A stretch of DNA of 64,000 nucleotides from Marinobacter sp. Arc7-DN-1 (GCF_003441595.1 NZ_CP031848.1:3224001-3288000), one strand, 5' to 3'; positions 28,609 to 37,751 are shown, counted from the first letter of the stretch. The notes: generated by a model from the letters alone, not told the origin. Made by a program: numbers and translations.

Positions 28609-29472
28609 ATGAGGCAAATGTCACCGGCACTCTCAGTAATCTCTATCTTTTCTGTGCTATTGAGTGGCTGCGGCACCGTGCCTTCAGCCCAAGTGGATAT
28701 CGAACCCTTGCCATTGGCTAATCAAGATGCGGTATACACGCGGGGCTTACCGATGCTGAGAAGCGTTGGTGAGAGCGCGACGGTGATCGTATCGCCGATT
28801 GAAACACCGCGAAGGCAAGCCTATCGAAACAGTTTTTGGGTTTGGATAGAAAACAACTCATTTGAACGCTCGTTTAATTTTGAAATAGGTGACGTACACG
28901 TCCGTTACAACAATGCCAATTCAAAAGTTCTTTCCTACACAGAAGCCAAGAACGAGGCTTATGCGGAAATGCGAGACCGCAAAACTCTTGCGGCGTTGGC
29001 ATACAGTTCCCAGGCACTAAGTGCTGACCAAACCGCCACCTCCCAAGTGAGTAGGATCGGTGGGCCTTCAGTTCAGATTTATGAGCCAGCCAAGGCACAG
29101 CAGATACGCGTTCAGGCAGCGGATCAGCTTGAGTCAAATAGGCTTAAATCTGAATCAAAATTTCAATCAAAAGTCGAGGCGCTTGAGAGCTACGTAAGGC
29201 GGGAGACAATCACTCCTGGCGAGTCATTCGGTGGCTATTTCCATTTCAATATCAATAACTTTCAATACAATAAAAGCAATGACCTAACCATAACTGTGAA
29301 CGCTGGAGGAGAGAGTCATCAATTTCATTTTCGAGAGTTCAATCACGGGCTCAACCCGGCAAAATTAAATTCAGCCGCCCCATCGGAAGATCCTCAATCT
29401 GGTGAGAAAGGTGATGCTAGAAATATTTTTGAGGGAAACTTTTTTAACGGACGTAAACTTTGGGGCTCATAA
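28609..29472 (+). CDS. unknown lipoprotein
   Basis: 287 aa from ATG 28609 (AAAGGAAA upstream). A lipobox LLSGC places the lipidated Cys at 21, so it is probably membrane-anchored on the periplasmic side. The middle has an Ala/Gln/Ser-rich helical part (about 125-210) between beta-rich ends. The nested IS21 element ends only 54 nt upstream, so its natural promoter may have been separated or replaced. No known family. Confidence 0.6.
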   Translation: MRQMSPALSVISIFSVLLSGCGTVPSAQVDIEPLPLANQDAVYTRGLPMLRSVGESATVIVSPIETPRRQAYRNSFWVWIENNSFERSFNFEIGDVHVRYNNANSKVLSYTEAKNEAYAEMRDRKTLAALAYSSQALSADQTATSQVSRIGGPSVQIYEPAKAQQIRVQAADQLESNRLKSESKFQSKVEALESYVRRETITPGESFGGYFHFNINNFQYNKSNDLTITVNAGGESHQFHFREFNHGLNPAKLNSAAPSEDPQSGEKGDARNIFEGNFFNGRKLWGS

Positions 29473-29820
29473 TTTGATACACGTTGCTATGATCGAGTTG
29501 TGGCCCGAGTTCCCTTCGACGGAGGGGCAGGGATTGCAGCCATACGGCAATCCCATTTCAAGGATACTTGGTGTGCCAGGCGTCAAGGGGCCGAGTCCTC
29601 GCTTTCGGTATGCGACAACTGGGGGCTGTATCAACACCTTGGCCACAAACGGGTCTTCTGATTGCACCCAATACGGGATGCCGTCTGGCGATGTAGCCAT
29701 ATTCAACTGGCCAAGCGAAAACAGCCTTGGCTAGGCAGGTAAGCGTTGCGGATCCTACAACTTTGATCTCTATCTCCGAGTCGTCAAGCGCCTCTAAAAC
29801 GCAGTTCTCGGACTCGGATC

Positions 29821-29841
29821 CGAATGTTCGCTTTGCGACCT
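29821..29841 (+). repeat. 21-bp direct repeat, copy 1 (left of the toxin-antitoxin pair)
   Basis: It shares 19 of 21 bases with 30901-30921, including the unbroken core GTTCGCTTTGCGACCT. The two copies bracket the toxin-antitoxin module. Confidence 0.7.
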
Positions 29842-29859
29842 TTGTGCAGCTGAGCACCT

Positions 29860-29926
29860 TATAAATTGCATGTGCCAAATTGGCACACCCAAGTTGATTA
29901 AGGCAATTAAGTATGCCAACATGGCA
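29860..29926 (+). promoter_or_regulatory. toxin-antitoxin promoter and palindromic operator
   Basis: TATAAA (29860-29865) is followed by a perfect palindrome TGTGCCAA-A-TTGGCACA (29871-29887). A second TGCCA-ACA-TGGCA palindrome lies at 29914-29926. Repeated TGTGCCA half-sites suit the ribbon-helix-helix antitoxin, which usually represses its own operon with the toxin as co-factor. Confidence 0.6.
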
Positions 29927-30016
29927 CACGTAGATTGGGTCCGTCGAATCACTTTTTATCAAGGAAGAGGGTTTTCTTGGGTTCCAGTCGAGCCTATCCC
30001 ACCATCGGTGAAGAAT

Positions 30017-30319
30017 ATGATGAACACACAAGGTAAAGACACTCGCTTGGTCGCCCGTGTCGATGAAGAAACGCAGAGACTTATTGCTCATGCAGCAGAG
30101 TTAACGGGCCGCAGCTTGAGTCAGTTCCTGATCTACGCTGCAAAGAAAGAAGCACAAGAGGCCGAGCGTCAGGCGCTACAAATTCAGGTTTCCCGGCAAA
30201 GTGCTGATCTTATGCTGGAGCTACTGGATAACCCTGAGCCGATTAACCCAAAGCTTCGAGAAGCTGCACTCAACCACAGGAAGTTGGCTGGTGACTTTAA
30301 GAACCGAAGAAATCAGTAA
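30017..30319 (+). CDS. DUF1778 (TacA-type) ribbon-helix-helix antitoxin
   Basis: 100 aa from ATG 30017. A longer frame reaching back to 29870 would start inside the operator palindrome and is not favoured. The N-terminal ribbon-helix-helix (RLVARVDEETQRLIAHAAEL, then SLSQFLIYAA) binds DNA. The C-terminal part (LELLDNPEPINPKLREAA) matches the toxin-neutralising tail of DUF1778 antitoxins. It overlaps the GNAT toxin gene by 29 nt. Confidence 0.85.
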   Translation: MMNTQGKDTRLVARVDEETQRLIAHAAELTGRSLSQFLIYAAKKEAQEAERQALQIQVSRQSADLMLELLDNPEPINPKLREAALNHRKLAGDFKNRRNQ

Positions 30320-30821
30320 AAAACACAATCGGCGAAAGTTTGACTGCGGTAAACCTGCACTCAACGAGTTCTTAAAGAAAATTGCCCGGCAAAGCAGCCA
30401 GAAGATGGCGACACGGACTTATGTACTGATTGAAGATGAGGTCGACCCGACGGAGATCCTCGGTTATTACACTCTTCTTCCCAGCACCGTTGTCTTCCCC
30501 CAGGGGCATCCCCTGCAAAAGCGGTTTCCGTCGGATCCGCCGGTTTACCGGCTGGCACGGCTTGCGGTTGATAACTCCGTGAAAGGATACGGATTAGGAG
30601 CATACCTGCTGATCGAGTGCCTGAGGCGGGTTGTTGATGCGTCGATTTCAGTTGGAGGTATAGGCTGTGCGGTAGATGCCAAAGACGACGACTCAAAAAG
30701 ATTCTACGAAAAGTTTGGGTTCGTTGCTATTGATGCCGTTGAGGGTGACTCTTTAGCTCTTTGGCTACCTTTTGAACAATGTCTCGAAGCAGTCGAACTC
30801 TCACAGACAAGTGGACAGTAG
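30291..30821 (+). CDS. GNAT acetyltransferase toxin (TacT-type)
   Basis: 176 aa from GTG 30291 (AGGAAG 7 nt upstream). The signature KKHNRRKFDCGKPALNEFL near the N-terminus is typical of TacT toxins. The acetyl-CoA loop is VKGYGLGAYLL, and a Tyr follows in KRFYEKFGF. TacT toxins acetylate the amino group of charged tRNAs and stop translation. It overlaps the antitoxin gene, as in known pairs. The acetyl-CoA loop has Val-Lys where many family members carry Gln-Gly. Confidence 0.85.
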   Translation: MTLRTEEISKKHNRRKFDCGKPALNEFLKKIARQSSQKMATRTYVLIEDEVDPTEILGYYTLLPSTVVFPQGHPLQKRFPSDPPVYRLARLAVDNSVKGYGLGAYLLIECLRRVVDASISVGGIGCAVDAKDDDSKRFYEKFGFVAIDAVEGDSLALWLPFEQCLEAVELSQTSGQ

Positions 30822-30900
30822 TCGGGTTCTGCCCCGTTACTGCGGATCTCTCTAAAAAGAGGCGGAATTTCTCCCGGGGGAAAGTGTTGGTCTATCCGCC

Positions 30901-30921
30901 TGAACGTTCGCTTTGCGACCT
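30901..30921 (+). repeat. 21-bp direct repeat, copy 2 (right of the toxin-antitoxin pair)
   Basis: It matches 29821-29841 in 19 of 21 bases and lies 80 nt after the toxin stop. No gene is seen from 30822 to the tRNA at 31086. Confidence 0.7.
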
Positions 30922-31061
30922 ATCTGCCAATCTACGGTGTCAGTCTCCGGTCACGTTGTGGCGACATGACCCGAATTATGGTTTCAAAATGAGGCGGCCA
31001 AAACTGCTAACGTAAGTCACCATAATGTGGCCGTTCCGGCCAATTTATGCTGACATGACCA

Positions 31062-31066
31062 ATGAG
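31062..31066 (+). repeat. right target-site duplication (ATGAG) of the mobile cassette
   Basis: It directly follows the right inverted end at 31061 and is identical to 23853-23857. The tRNA gene 3' end lies only 20 nt further on. Confidence 0.75.
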
Positions 31067-31085
31067 TGGTAAGGAGGCTGGCAAA

Positions 31086-31162
<77 letters not shown>

Positions 31163-31209
31163 ATTCAGCGAACGCTGTTTGGAAAGGTGTTTCCGGAGGG
31201 GGGAAACAA

Positions 31210-31247
31210 AGCGGGCGCCATTATACCGGTGAGGTGTGGCGCCCGCT
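31210..31247 (-). terminator. rpoD terminator with the tRNA -10 box inside its loop
   Basis: A perfect 11-bp stem (AGCGGGCGCCA with TGGCGCCCGCT) has a 16-nt loop. On the minus strand it is followed by a T-rich stretch. The loop and arm junction read TATAAT on the minus strand (31225-31220), followed by a G+C-rich discriminator, as in stable-RNA promoters. Confidence 0.8.
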
Positions 31248-31261
31248 ACTGTTTGCGGGAA

Positions 31262-33112
31262 TTATCCCTGATTACCCTGGTCGTCGATAAAGCCACGCAG
31301 GTGATCGGAGCGTGACGGGTGACGCAGTTTGCGCAGTGCCTTGGCTTCGATCTGACGGATACGTTCCCGGGTAACGTCGAACTGTTTGCCGACTTCTTCC
31401 AGGGTGTGGTCAGTGTTCATCTCGATGCCAAAGCGCATCCGCAATACCTTGGACTCGCGGGCTGTGAGCCCGGCCAGTACGGAGCGGGTGGCCTCGCGCA
31501 GGCCTTCGGCGGTAGCGGAATCCACCGGGGAGAGGGCCTGGATATCTTCGATGAAGTCGCCCAGGTGGCTGTCTTCGTCATCGCCGATCGGAGTTTCCAT
31601 GGAGATCGGCTCTTTCGCAATCTTCAGCACCTTGCGGATCTTGTCCTCGGGCATTTCCATGCGTTCGCCAAGCTCTTCCGGCGTGGGCTCCCGGCCCATC
31701 TCCTGCAGCATCTGGCGGGAGATGCGGTTGAGCTTGTTGATGGTCTCAATCATGTGCACCGGAATACGAATGGTGCGGGCCTGGTCCGCGATGGAGCGGG
31801 TGATGGCCTGGCGAATCCACCAGGTGGCGTAGGTGGAGAACTTGTAGCCGCGGCGGTACTCAAACTTGTCTACGGCCTTCATCAGGCCGATATTGCCTTC
31901 CTGGATCAGGTCCAGGAACTGCAGGCCGCGGTTGGTGTACTTCTTGGCGATGGAAATAACCAGTCGCAGGTTGGCCTCGACCATTTCCTTCTTGGCACGG
32001 CGGGCCTTGGCTTCGCCAATGGAGACGCGGCGGTTGATTTCCTTGATGTCGGCGACATCCAGATCCACTTCGTTCTGCACGTTCTGGATCCGCTTCTGGA
32101 GGCGAACAATCTCGTCAATGCGCTCCGAAATCGGCGCTGCGTAAGGCTTCTTGCTTTTGGCGATCTTGTCGGCCCAGTCCAGGTTGACCTCGTTGCCAGG
32201 GAAGGATTTGATGAAATCCTTGCGCGGCATTTTGCAGTCACGCACGCAGATCTGCATGATCGCCCGCTCGTTCTCGCGCACGAGATCATTGGTGGAGCGA
32301 ACCACGTTGACCAGTTCATCGAATGCCTTGTTGGCCAGCTTGAACGGCGCGAACACCTGGCCCAGCTCGTTCAGGGCTTGCTGGGTTTTCTTGTCGGAAC
32401 GGCCGTGCTTGGCCAGTGCCTTGTTGGCGGCATTCAGCTTTTCGTTGAGCAGTTCGAACCGGAGACGGGTTTCTTCCGGATCGGGTCCGTTATCGGTTTC
32501 TTCCTCGTTTGAGGAATCGTCGTCATCGTCGGAGGATGAGCCGGAATCGTCCGAGCTATCGGTGGTGGTGTCCTCGCCCATGAACGGCTCGGCATCGTCC
32601 GGGTCCAGAAAACCGGTTACCACGTCGCTGATGCGGCCTTCGTTCTCGATAATGCGGTCGTAGGCCTGGCTAACGGTGCCGGTGATGCCGGGAAAGTGCG
32701 CGACGGCAGCCATGACATCGCGGATACCTTCCTCGATACGCTTGGCGATGACGATTTCGCCTTCACGGGTCAGCAGTTCCACAGTGCCCATTTCCCGCAT
32801 GTACATGCGGACCGGGTCTGTGGTTCGGCCGGCGTCGGATTCTACGGCAGCCAGCGCGGCGGCGGCTTCGGCGGCAGCGGCTTCGTCGGCCGTGGAATCG
32901 CCATCGGTCATCAGAAGCGTGTCTGCGTCCGGTGCAACTTCAGACACCTGAATGCCCATGTCGTTGATCATGCGAATGATGTCTTCGACCTGATCCGGGT
33001 CAGCGATGTCTTCCGGGAGGTGGTCGTTTACCTCGGCGTAAGTCAGGTAACCTTGTTCCTTGCCTCGTGCAATGAGGTCTTTCAAACGTGATTTTTGCGA
33101 ATTGCCTGACAT
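31262..33112 (-). CDS. rpoD: RNA polymerase primary sigma factor RpoD
   Basis: 616 aa from ATG 33112; a GTG two codons upstream is the other option. Region 1.1 is at the N-terminus, and an acidic low-complexity insert ([14 protein letters not shown]) lies in the non-conserved region. Region 2 carries [10 protein letters not shown] for -10 melting. Region 4 ends in [17 protein letters not shown] for -35 contact. It is the last gene of the rpsU-dnaG-rpoD operon, followed by a strong terminator. Confidence 0.98.
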   Translation of the reverse strand: MSGNSQKSRLKDLIARGKEQGYLTYAEVNDHLPEDIADPDQVEDIIRMINDMGIQVSEVAPDADTLLMTDGDSTADEAAAAEAAAALAAVESDAGRTTDPVRMYMREMGTVELLTREGEIVIAKRIEEGIRDVMAAVAHFPGITGTVSQAYDRIIENEGRISDVVTGFLDPDDAEPFMGEDTTTDSSDDSGSSSDDDDDSSNEEETDNGPDPEETRLRFELLNEKLNAANKALAKHGRSDKKTQQALNELGQVFAPFKLANKAFDELVNVVRSTNDLVRENERAIMQICVRDCKMPRKDFIKSFPGNEVNLDWADKIAKSKKPYAAPISERIDEIVRLQKRIQNVQNEVDLDVADIKEINRRVSIGEAKARRAKKEMVEANLRLVISIAKKYTNRGLQFLDLIQEGNIGLMKAVDKFEYRRGYKFSTYATWWIRQAITRSIADQARTIRIPVHMIETINKLNRISRQMLQEMGREPTPEELGERMEMPEDKIRKVLKIAKEPISMETPIGDDEDSHLGDFIEDIQALSPVDSATAEGLREATRSVLAGLTARESKVLRMRFGIEMNTDHTLEEVGKQFDVTRERIRQIEAKALRKLRHPSRSDHLRGFIDDQGNQG

Positions 33113-33246
33113 AGACACCCTGTGAACTCGCTTTTCAGAAGGAAAAAAGTGAAACAGCCATTATAGCTGTCGCTCGGTTGCTCTGCCACCAAGGAGCCGC
33201 GGCTTCATGGTTAGATGGTGATCAGTGCATCAAGTTTCAAGTGCTG

Positions 33247-34977
33247 TTAGTCCCGGGTTCCACCACTCAGGGCTCTCAGCTCCTGCCGCTCCTCGGTTGT
33301 GAGGCTTGACAGGTTTCGTAACAGTGTTGCCAGTCGCAGCTGGCGCGATGCTTCCTCGTTCGGGCTTAGAAGCTCCCTCGCGGCGGCCAGCGTGCTTTCC
33401 CGCGCCGGAATGTGCTCGATCCCGTCAAACAGGTGGTAAAACCGCTCCCGGGCTGTGTTGTCCAGTGCCAGTCCGCGAACCAGTGCTTTTCGATCCCGGA
33501 CGGCCTTCTCCAGAATCCAGCTTGCAAAATTACGGGCCTGGTTAAACTGTCTGGAGCCGCTGGCCAGCTCTGTTACTTCGGTGGCCAGATCCGGCGCCTC
33601 CAGCAGGGCAAGGCAGAGAATGCTGTCCTTGCTGAGTTTTACGTCGATGCGCTCTTCGGTAACCCGGTCCCTTCGCTCGCCGTTCCACCTGCCTTTTTGT
33701 TGTCCGTGCTGCCGGTTTTGCCACGGATTGCGCCCGCCGCAGAGGCGGAGCATTTCATGCCACATGGCATCCCGGAGGGTGCTTCTTGGCATCTTGTTGA
33801 GCATTGGCTCAACCCGGGCCCTCAGTTCGCCCCGGTGTTCTGGCAACTGCAGATCCAGGCCTTCGCTCTGCCGGTCAAACAGGTACCGGGACATGGGTGT
33901 GGCGCCGTCAATGCGCTTCTGGAAGGCCTCGGGGCCTTCCTTTCGCACCAGTGTGTCCGGGTCCTCACCCTGTGGCAGCATCAGAAACTGCAGGTGGAGG
34001 CCGTCGGCCATCAGTTCCAGCGCATTTTCCATGGCCCGGTCAGCGGCCCGGAAGCCGGCCTGGTCTCCGTCGAAGCAGAACACAATGTGTCTGACCTGTC
34101 TCAGCAGGGCCGTCAGGCTGTCCTGATTCGTCGCCGTGCCCAGGGTTGCAACGGCATAATGAATGCCGTGCTGGGCGAGGGCGATAACGTCCATATAGCC
34201 TTCAACCACGAGTAATTTGTCGAGCTGCCGGATTGCCTGCCTGGCCTCAAACAGTCCGTATATCTCGCGGCTCTTATGAAAGACATCCGACTCCGGGGAG
34301 TTGATGTATTTCGCCTTGTCGTCACCCAGTGTACGACCGCCAAAGGCGACTGTTTTGCCCCGGCTGTTGCGAATCGGGAACATGACCCGGTTCCGGAACA
34401 GGTCCCTGGGCCGGCCGTATTTGTCGGAAACCGTGCCGGTCTCGATCAGCGGGCCCTGGAGGTCTCTGTTCGCCGCATCGTACAGGGCGGTACCGGTTGA
34501 GGGTGCGTAACCCACCTGGTATTGCTCTACGATGGTGCTGTCCAGGCCTCGCTGCTTCAGGTAGTCCCGGGCATAGGCGCCCTGCTGGCCCTGCAGCGCT
34601 GAGTGATAGAAGCGGCTGGCAAAATCCAGAGCGTCTGTCAGTGTTCGGGCCTGCTGGATTTCCTGTTTCGCAGCCCGGTCATAGGGCACTTCCAGTCCGA
34701 CCCGTTTGGCCAGTTCTTCAACTGCTTCGGTAAAACCCAGTCCGTCGAACTCCCTGACAAAACTGATGGCGTCGCCATGAGCTCCGCACCCGAAGCAGTG
34801 GTAAAAGCCCTTATCCGGCCGGACATTGAACGAGGGTGTTTTCTCGTCGTGGAACGGGCAGCAGGCCTTGTAATTGGCGCCGGCTTTCTTGAGTGTAATG
34901 CGTGAACCGATCAGTTCCGCCAGATCTATGCGGTCCAGCAGGTTTTCAACAAACTGTTGAGGGATCAGTCCGCTCAT
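33247..34977 (-). CDS. dnaG: DNA primase
   Basis: 576 aa. The CHC2 zinc-binding domain has C40, H43, C61 and C64. The TOPRIM domain has VVEGYMD and FDGDQAG for metal binding, and the C-terminal helical domain contacts the DnaB helicase. It makes RNA primers for replication. It lies between rpsU and rpoD. The terminator at 35020-35056 limits its transcription relative to rpsU. Confidence 0.97.
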   Translation of the reverse strand: MSGLIPQQFVENLLDRIDLAELIGSRITLKKAGANYKACCPFHDEKTPSFNVRPDKGFYHCFGCGAHGDAISFVREFDGLGFTEAVEELAKRVGLEVPYDRAAKQEIQQARTLTDALDFASRFYHSALQGQQGAYARDYLKQRGLDSTIVEQYQVGYAPSTGTALYDAANRDLQGPLIETGTVSDKYGRPRDLFRNRVMFPIRNSRGKTVAFGGRTLGDDKAKYINSPESDVFHKSREIYGLFEARQAIRQLDKLLVVEGYMDVIALAQHGIHYAVATLGTATNQDSLTALLRQVRHIVFCFDGDQAGFRAADRAMENALELMADGLHLQFLMLPQGEDPDTLVRKEGPEAFQKRIDGATPMSRYLFDRQSEGLDLQLPEHRGELRARVEPMLNKMPRSTLRDAMWHEMLRLCGGRNPWQNRQHGQQKGRWNGERRDRVTEERIDVKLSKDSILCLALLEAPDLATEVTELASGSRQFNQARNFASWILEKAVRDRKALVRGLALDNTARERFYHLFDGIEHIPARESTLAAARELLSPNEEASRQLRLATLLRNLSSLTTEERQELRALSGGTRD

Positions 34978-35019
34978 GGAGGCTCCACATCAGGCCGTCA
35001 TCGGAATTGGCCAATAGCC

Positions 35020-35056
35020 AAAAATGCCGCCGAAGCCAAGCCTCGGCGGCATTTTT
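35020..35056 (-). terminator. attenuating terminator between rpsU and dnaG
   Basis: A perfect 14-bp stem (AAAAATGCCGCCGA with its complement) has a 9-nt loop and T run. It sits in the rpsU-dnaG gap as in E. coli, where partial read-through keeps primase low compared with S21. Confidence 0.9.
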
Positions 35057-35124
35057 GAGTCGCTCTGTGCAGCCTGCGGCTGTACAGGCAATCAGTGCTT
35101 TGCAGTCAAGCGGCGTCGGAAAAC

Positions 35125-35340
35125 TTAGTACAGACGCTCGAACTTGCGCTGTTCCCGCTGAAGCTTCTTGAGATGACGCTTAACGGCAGCGGCTGCTTTG
35201 CGCTTACGAACAGCGGTCGGCTTCTCGTAGTGCTCACGACGACGCACTTCAGAAAGTACACCTGCTTTTTCGCAGGAACGCTTGAAGCGACGCAGTGCTA
35301 CGTCAAACGGTTCATTCTCTTTCACTTTAACAGCTGGCAT
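35125..35340 (-). CDS. rpsU: 30S ribosomal protein S21
   Basis: 71 aa, the standard length, with the conserved start [19 protein letters not shown] and a basic C-terminus. S21 helps the 30S subunit bind mRNA near the anti-Shine-Dalgarno. It is the first gene of the macromolecular-synthesis operon and is divergent from tsaD. Confidence 0.98.
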   Translation of the reverse strand: MPAVKVKENEPFDVALRRFKRSCEKAGVLSEVRRREHYEKPTAVRKRKAAAAVKRHLKKLQREQRKFERLY

Positions 35341-35459
35341 TCGAAAATCACCTACCTGATAGATTCGGTTTCAATTTTGTCCGCCTGGCATGGCCAGATC
35401 GGTTCTCGATCCCTGGTCAGATTGGCTAAAACTCGACCAGTGCATAATTTAGGGCGGCA

Positions 35460-35489
35460 ATGATAGCGCCTGGCTTATGGCGAGGTCAA
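35460..35489 (-). promoter_or_regulatory. sigma-70 promoter of rpsU
   Basis: On the minus strand: -35 TTGACC (35489-35484), an 18-bp spacer and -10 TATCAT (35465-35460). The leader to the rpsU start would be about 110 nt. Confidence 0.65.
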
Positions 35490-35592
35490 TGTTTGTTCGA
35501 TGAATCTGCCAGTGGGTTTCGGGTTTCTGCTAAAATGCGCCTCGTTTTCAATTCTGCCAATCCATTTCTGCTAACCAATGTGGCCAGACACT

Positions 35593-36648
35593 ATGCTGAT
35601 ACTTGGTATTGAAACCTCCTGTGATGAAACCGGCGTTGCACTGTACGACACCGAGCAGGGCCTGCTGGGCCACGCACTGTTCAGCCAGATAGCCATGCAT
35701 GCGGATTACGGCGGTGTGGTGCCCGAGCTGGCTTCCCGGGACCACGTCCGCAAGCTCCTGCCACTGTGTGATCAGGTGCTGGCGGATGCCGGGCGAAGCC
35801 GCACCGATATAGAGGGCATTGCCTACACCGCGGGCCCCGGGCTGGTGGGCGCGCTTATGGTGGGTGGCGCTGTGGCTCATGCGCTGGGCTTTGCCCTGGG
35901 CATTCCCGTGCTGGGTGTGCATCACATGGAGGGGCATCTGCTGGCGCCCATGTTAGAGGACAATCCGCCCGCATTTCCTTTTGTGGCCTTGCTGGTTTCC
36001 GGCGGGCACACGCAGTTGGTGCGGGTCGATGGCATAGGTGCGTATGAAATGCTGGGTGAGTCGGTGGACGATGCCGCCGGTGAAGCCTTCGATAAAACCG
36101 CCAAGATGCTCGGCCTGGATTATCCGGGTGGCCCCCGGGTGGCGGCACTCGCCGAGAAAGGCACTGAAGGGCGCTACCGGTTTCCGAGGCCAATGACCGA
36201 CCGGCCCGGGCTGGATTTCAGTTTCAGTGGCCTGAAAACCTTTACCCTCAATACCGTGAATGCTGCCCGGGATTCCGGTGGGCTGGATGACCAGACCCGG
36301 GCGGATATTGCTCTGGCTTTTGAGGCGGCTGTGGTGGACACCCTGACCATCAAATGCCGCCGGGCTCTGGAGCAGACCGGCTGCAAGCGCCTGGTTATCG
36401 CAGGGGGCGTCAGTGCCAACCGGCGTTTGCGTGCCGGCCTGGAAAAAATGGCGACCAAACGGAAAGCGGATGTCTTTTATGCCCGCCCGGAGTTCTGTAC
36501 CGATAACGGTGCCATGATTGCCTATGCCGGCGCCCAACGCCTCAAGGCGGGCCAGCAGGATGGCGAGCGGATCCTTGCGGTGCCCCGGTGGCCGATGAAT
36601 AGGTTACCGCCGATCAGTGAGCCTAGGTCTGCAGGGCTGGTTGACTGA
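35593..36648 (+). CDS. tsaD: tRNA N6-threonylcarbamoyladenosine synthase subunit TsaD
   Basis: 351 aa from ATG 35593 (family start [14 protein letters not shown]). With TsaB and TsaE, TsaD transfers threonylcarbamoyl to A37 of tRNAs reading ANN codons. The metal-binding HMEGH motif, the nucleotide-binding SGGHTQLV and a C-terminal [12 protein letters not shown] are intact. The divergent pairing with rpsU is conserved widely. Confidence 0.97.
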   Translation: MLILGIETSCDETGVALYDTEQGLLGHALFSQIAMHADYGGVVPELASRDHVRKLLPLCDQVLADAGRSRTDIEGIAYTAGPGLVGALMVGGAVAHALGFALGIPVLGVHHMEGHLLAPMLEDNPPAFPFVALLVSGGHTQLVRVDGIGAYEMLGESVDDAAGEAFDKTAKMLGLDYPGGPRVAALAEKGTEGRYRFPRPMTDRPGLDFSFSGLKTFTLNTVNAARDSGGLDDQTRADIALAFEAAVVDTLTIKCRRALEQTGCKRLVIAGGVSANRRLRAGLEKMATKRKADVFYARPEFCTDNGAMIAYAGAQRLKAGQQDGERILAVPRWPMNRLPPISEPRSAGLVD

Positions 36649-36663
36649 TCTCTCGACGGAGCT

Positions 36664-37254
36664 TTAGAGGCCAGCCTCCCGGCCCTGTGTGAGCCGGATC
36701 AGGTTGTTGCGGTGGCGAACCACGATCAGGATAGCCAGCAGGCCAAACAGGGGCAGGGTTTCCGGCTCGATAAACGCGCTGATAAGCGGCCCGCTGATGA
36801 TGGCCAGCAGCGAGGCGAGGGCTGAAATTCGCCAGCGCCAGATCACCAGCGTCCAGATGGCAGCCATCACCAGCGTGGTTACCGGCGCCAGGGCAAGACC
36901 GGCACCGAGCGCGGTTGCCACGCCTTTGCCGCCCTGAAACCGGTAGAACACCGGGATCATGTGGCCGGTCACTGCGCACAGCGCCACGATAGCCTGAACC
37001 ATCACCGAGAGGCCGGCAGCGTGAGCCAGCCAGACCGGGAGCCAACCCTTGGCGGCGTCGAGTGCGAGCGTCATCAGGGCTGGCGGCCAGCCTCCGGTGC
37101 GGTAAACGTTGGTTGCGCCCGGATTGCCGGAGCCCTGGGTCCTGGGATCCGGTAGCTTCCAGAGCCGGCACACTGGCAGTGCGAACAGCACTGAGCCGGC
37201 CATATAAGCGGCGGCATAGAGCAGAACGGTTAATACCGGGTCACTGGGAATCAT
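36664..37254 (-). CDS. plsY: acyl-phosphate glycerol-3-phosphate acyltransferase PlsY
   Basis: 196 aa from ATG 37254; the longer upstream frame adds 36 unconserved residues. An integral membrane protein with about five to seven helices and the signatures GSGNPGATNVYR and FQGGKGVAT. It moves the acyl group from acyl-phosphate to glycerol-3-phosphate in phospholipid synthesis. It is convergent with tsaD and divergent from folB. Confidence 0.95.
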   Translation of the reverse strand: MIPSDPVLTVLLYAAAYMAGSVLFALPVCRLWKLPDPRTQGSGNPGATNVYRTGGWPPALMTLALDAAKGWLPVWLAHAAGLSVMVQAIVALCAVTGHMIPVFYRFQGGKGVATALGAGLALAPVTTLVMAAIWTLVIWRWRISALASLLAIISGPLISAFIEPETLPLFGLLAILIVVRHRNNLIRLTQGREAGL

Positions 37255-37394
37255 GCTGTGGGCTCGGAAGCGAAGACGTATCTGGTCATTGTGTGCGAAA
37301 ATGCCGGCCCTGAAAACGCCGGCCAGCTTGCTCACAATATCCCCTGGTTGTGCGTTATTCAATCACGAACGAGTGGAAGAGTCCGGGAGCCCCC

Positions 37395-37751
37395 TTGGCA
37401 GACAGCGTATTTATCGAAGGCCTGGTTGTGGAGACAGTGGTCGGTGTCTACGACTGGGAACGGGAAGTCACCCAGAGCCTGGTCATCGACCTGGAGATGG
37501 CCTGGGATAATCGGGTGCCTGGCCGTTCCGATGATGTTGCCGACGCTCTGGATTACGCCACAGTCAGTCGTCGGATCGGGACCTGTCTGAAAGAACTCAG
37601 GCCAAAGCTGCTTGAACACGGCGCCGAGGTCCTGGCCGGGGTTCTGCAGGCAGAATTTGGCGTAATCTGGCTCAGGCTGGCCATACGTAAACCGGGTGCC
37701 GTGCCCGGCGCGAAGGCCGTGGGCGTGTGCATCGAAAGGGGGTCGCGGTAA
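37395..37751 (+). CDS. folB: dihydroneopterin aldolase
   Basis: 118 aa with a TTG start at 37395, chosen because GGGAG lies 5 nt upstream and the protein then begins just before VFIEGL as in the family. It cleaves dihydroneopterin in folate synthesis. VGVYDWERE and the catalytic Lys segment (RKPGAVPGAKAVGV) are present. Its stop overlaps the folK start (TAATG). Confidence 0.93.
   Translation: MADSVFIEGLVVETVVGVYDWEREVTQSLVIDLEMAWDNRVPGRSDDVADALDYATVSRRIGTCLKELRPKLLEHGAEVLAGVLQAEFGVIWLRLAIRKPGAVPGAKAVGVCIERGSR

Larger units (their letters stand above)
29473..30016. other. 544-bp gap holding the antitoxin promoter/operator and one copy of a 21-bp repeat
   Basis: Short frames on both strands overlap each other here and I do not call any of them. 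Features seen: an 8-bp inverted repeat TCCGAGTC/GACTCGGA (29775-29782, 29811-29818), the repeat at 29821-29841, and a TATAAA box with palindromes at 29860-29926. Confidence 0.5.
23858..31061. mobile_element. 7.2-kb cargo cassette with IS21-like inverted ends and no transposase of its own (MIC-like)
   Basis: The left end 23858-23883 and the right end 31061-31036 (minus) align as imperfect inverted repeats: TGGTCATG-CA-CATAA--TGGCCGG. Both begin TG and end CA, and a perfect 5-bp direct repeat ATGAG flanks the unit. A second copy of the motif lies just inside each end (23888-23908; 31016-31032), as in IS21-type ends. The only transposase genes inside belong to a separate nested IS21 element with different ends. 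The cargo is visibly A+T-richer than the surroundings. This fits a mobile insertion cassette moved in trans. Confidence 0.7.

Noticed and set aside
29402..29734. 110-codon plus-strand frame overlapping the lipoprotein gene end
   Set aside because: It overlaps 71 nt of a better-supported gene, has no domain, and competing frames exist on the other strand; possibly decayed sequence.
29870..30016. 49-codon N-terminal extension of the DUF1778 antitoxin
   Set aside because: Its start codon lies inside the operator palindrome, the residues are not of antitoxin type, and the family normally starts about 10 residues before the ribbon-helix-helix.
29558..30091. 177-codon minus-strand frame overlapping the antitoxin promoter and start
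   Set aside because: It conflicts with a well-supported antitoxin and operator, has no recognisable domain and no ribosome site.
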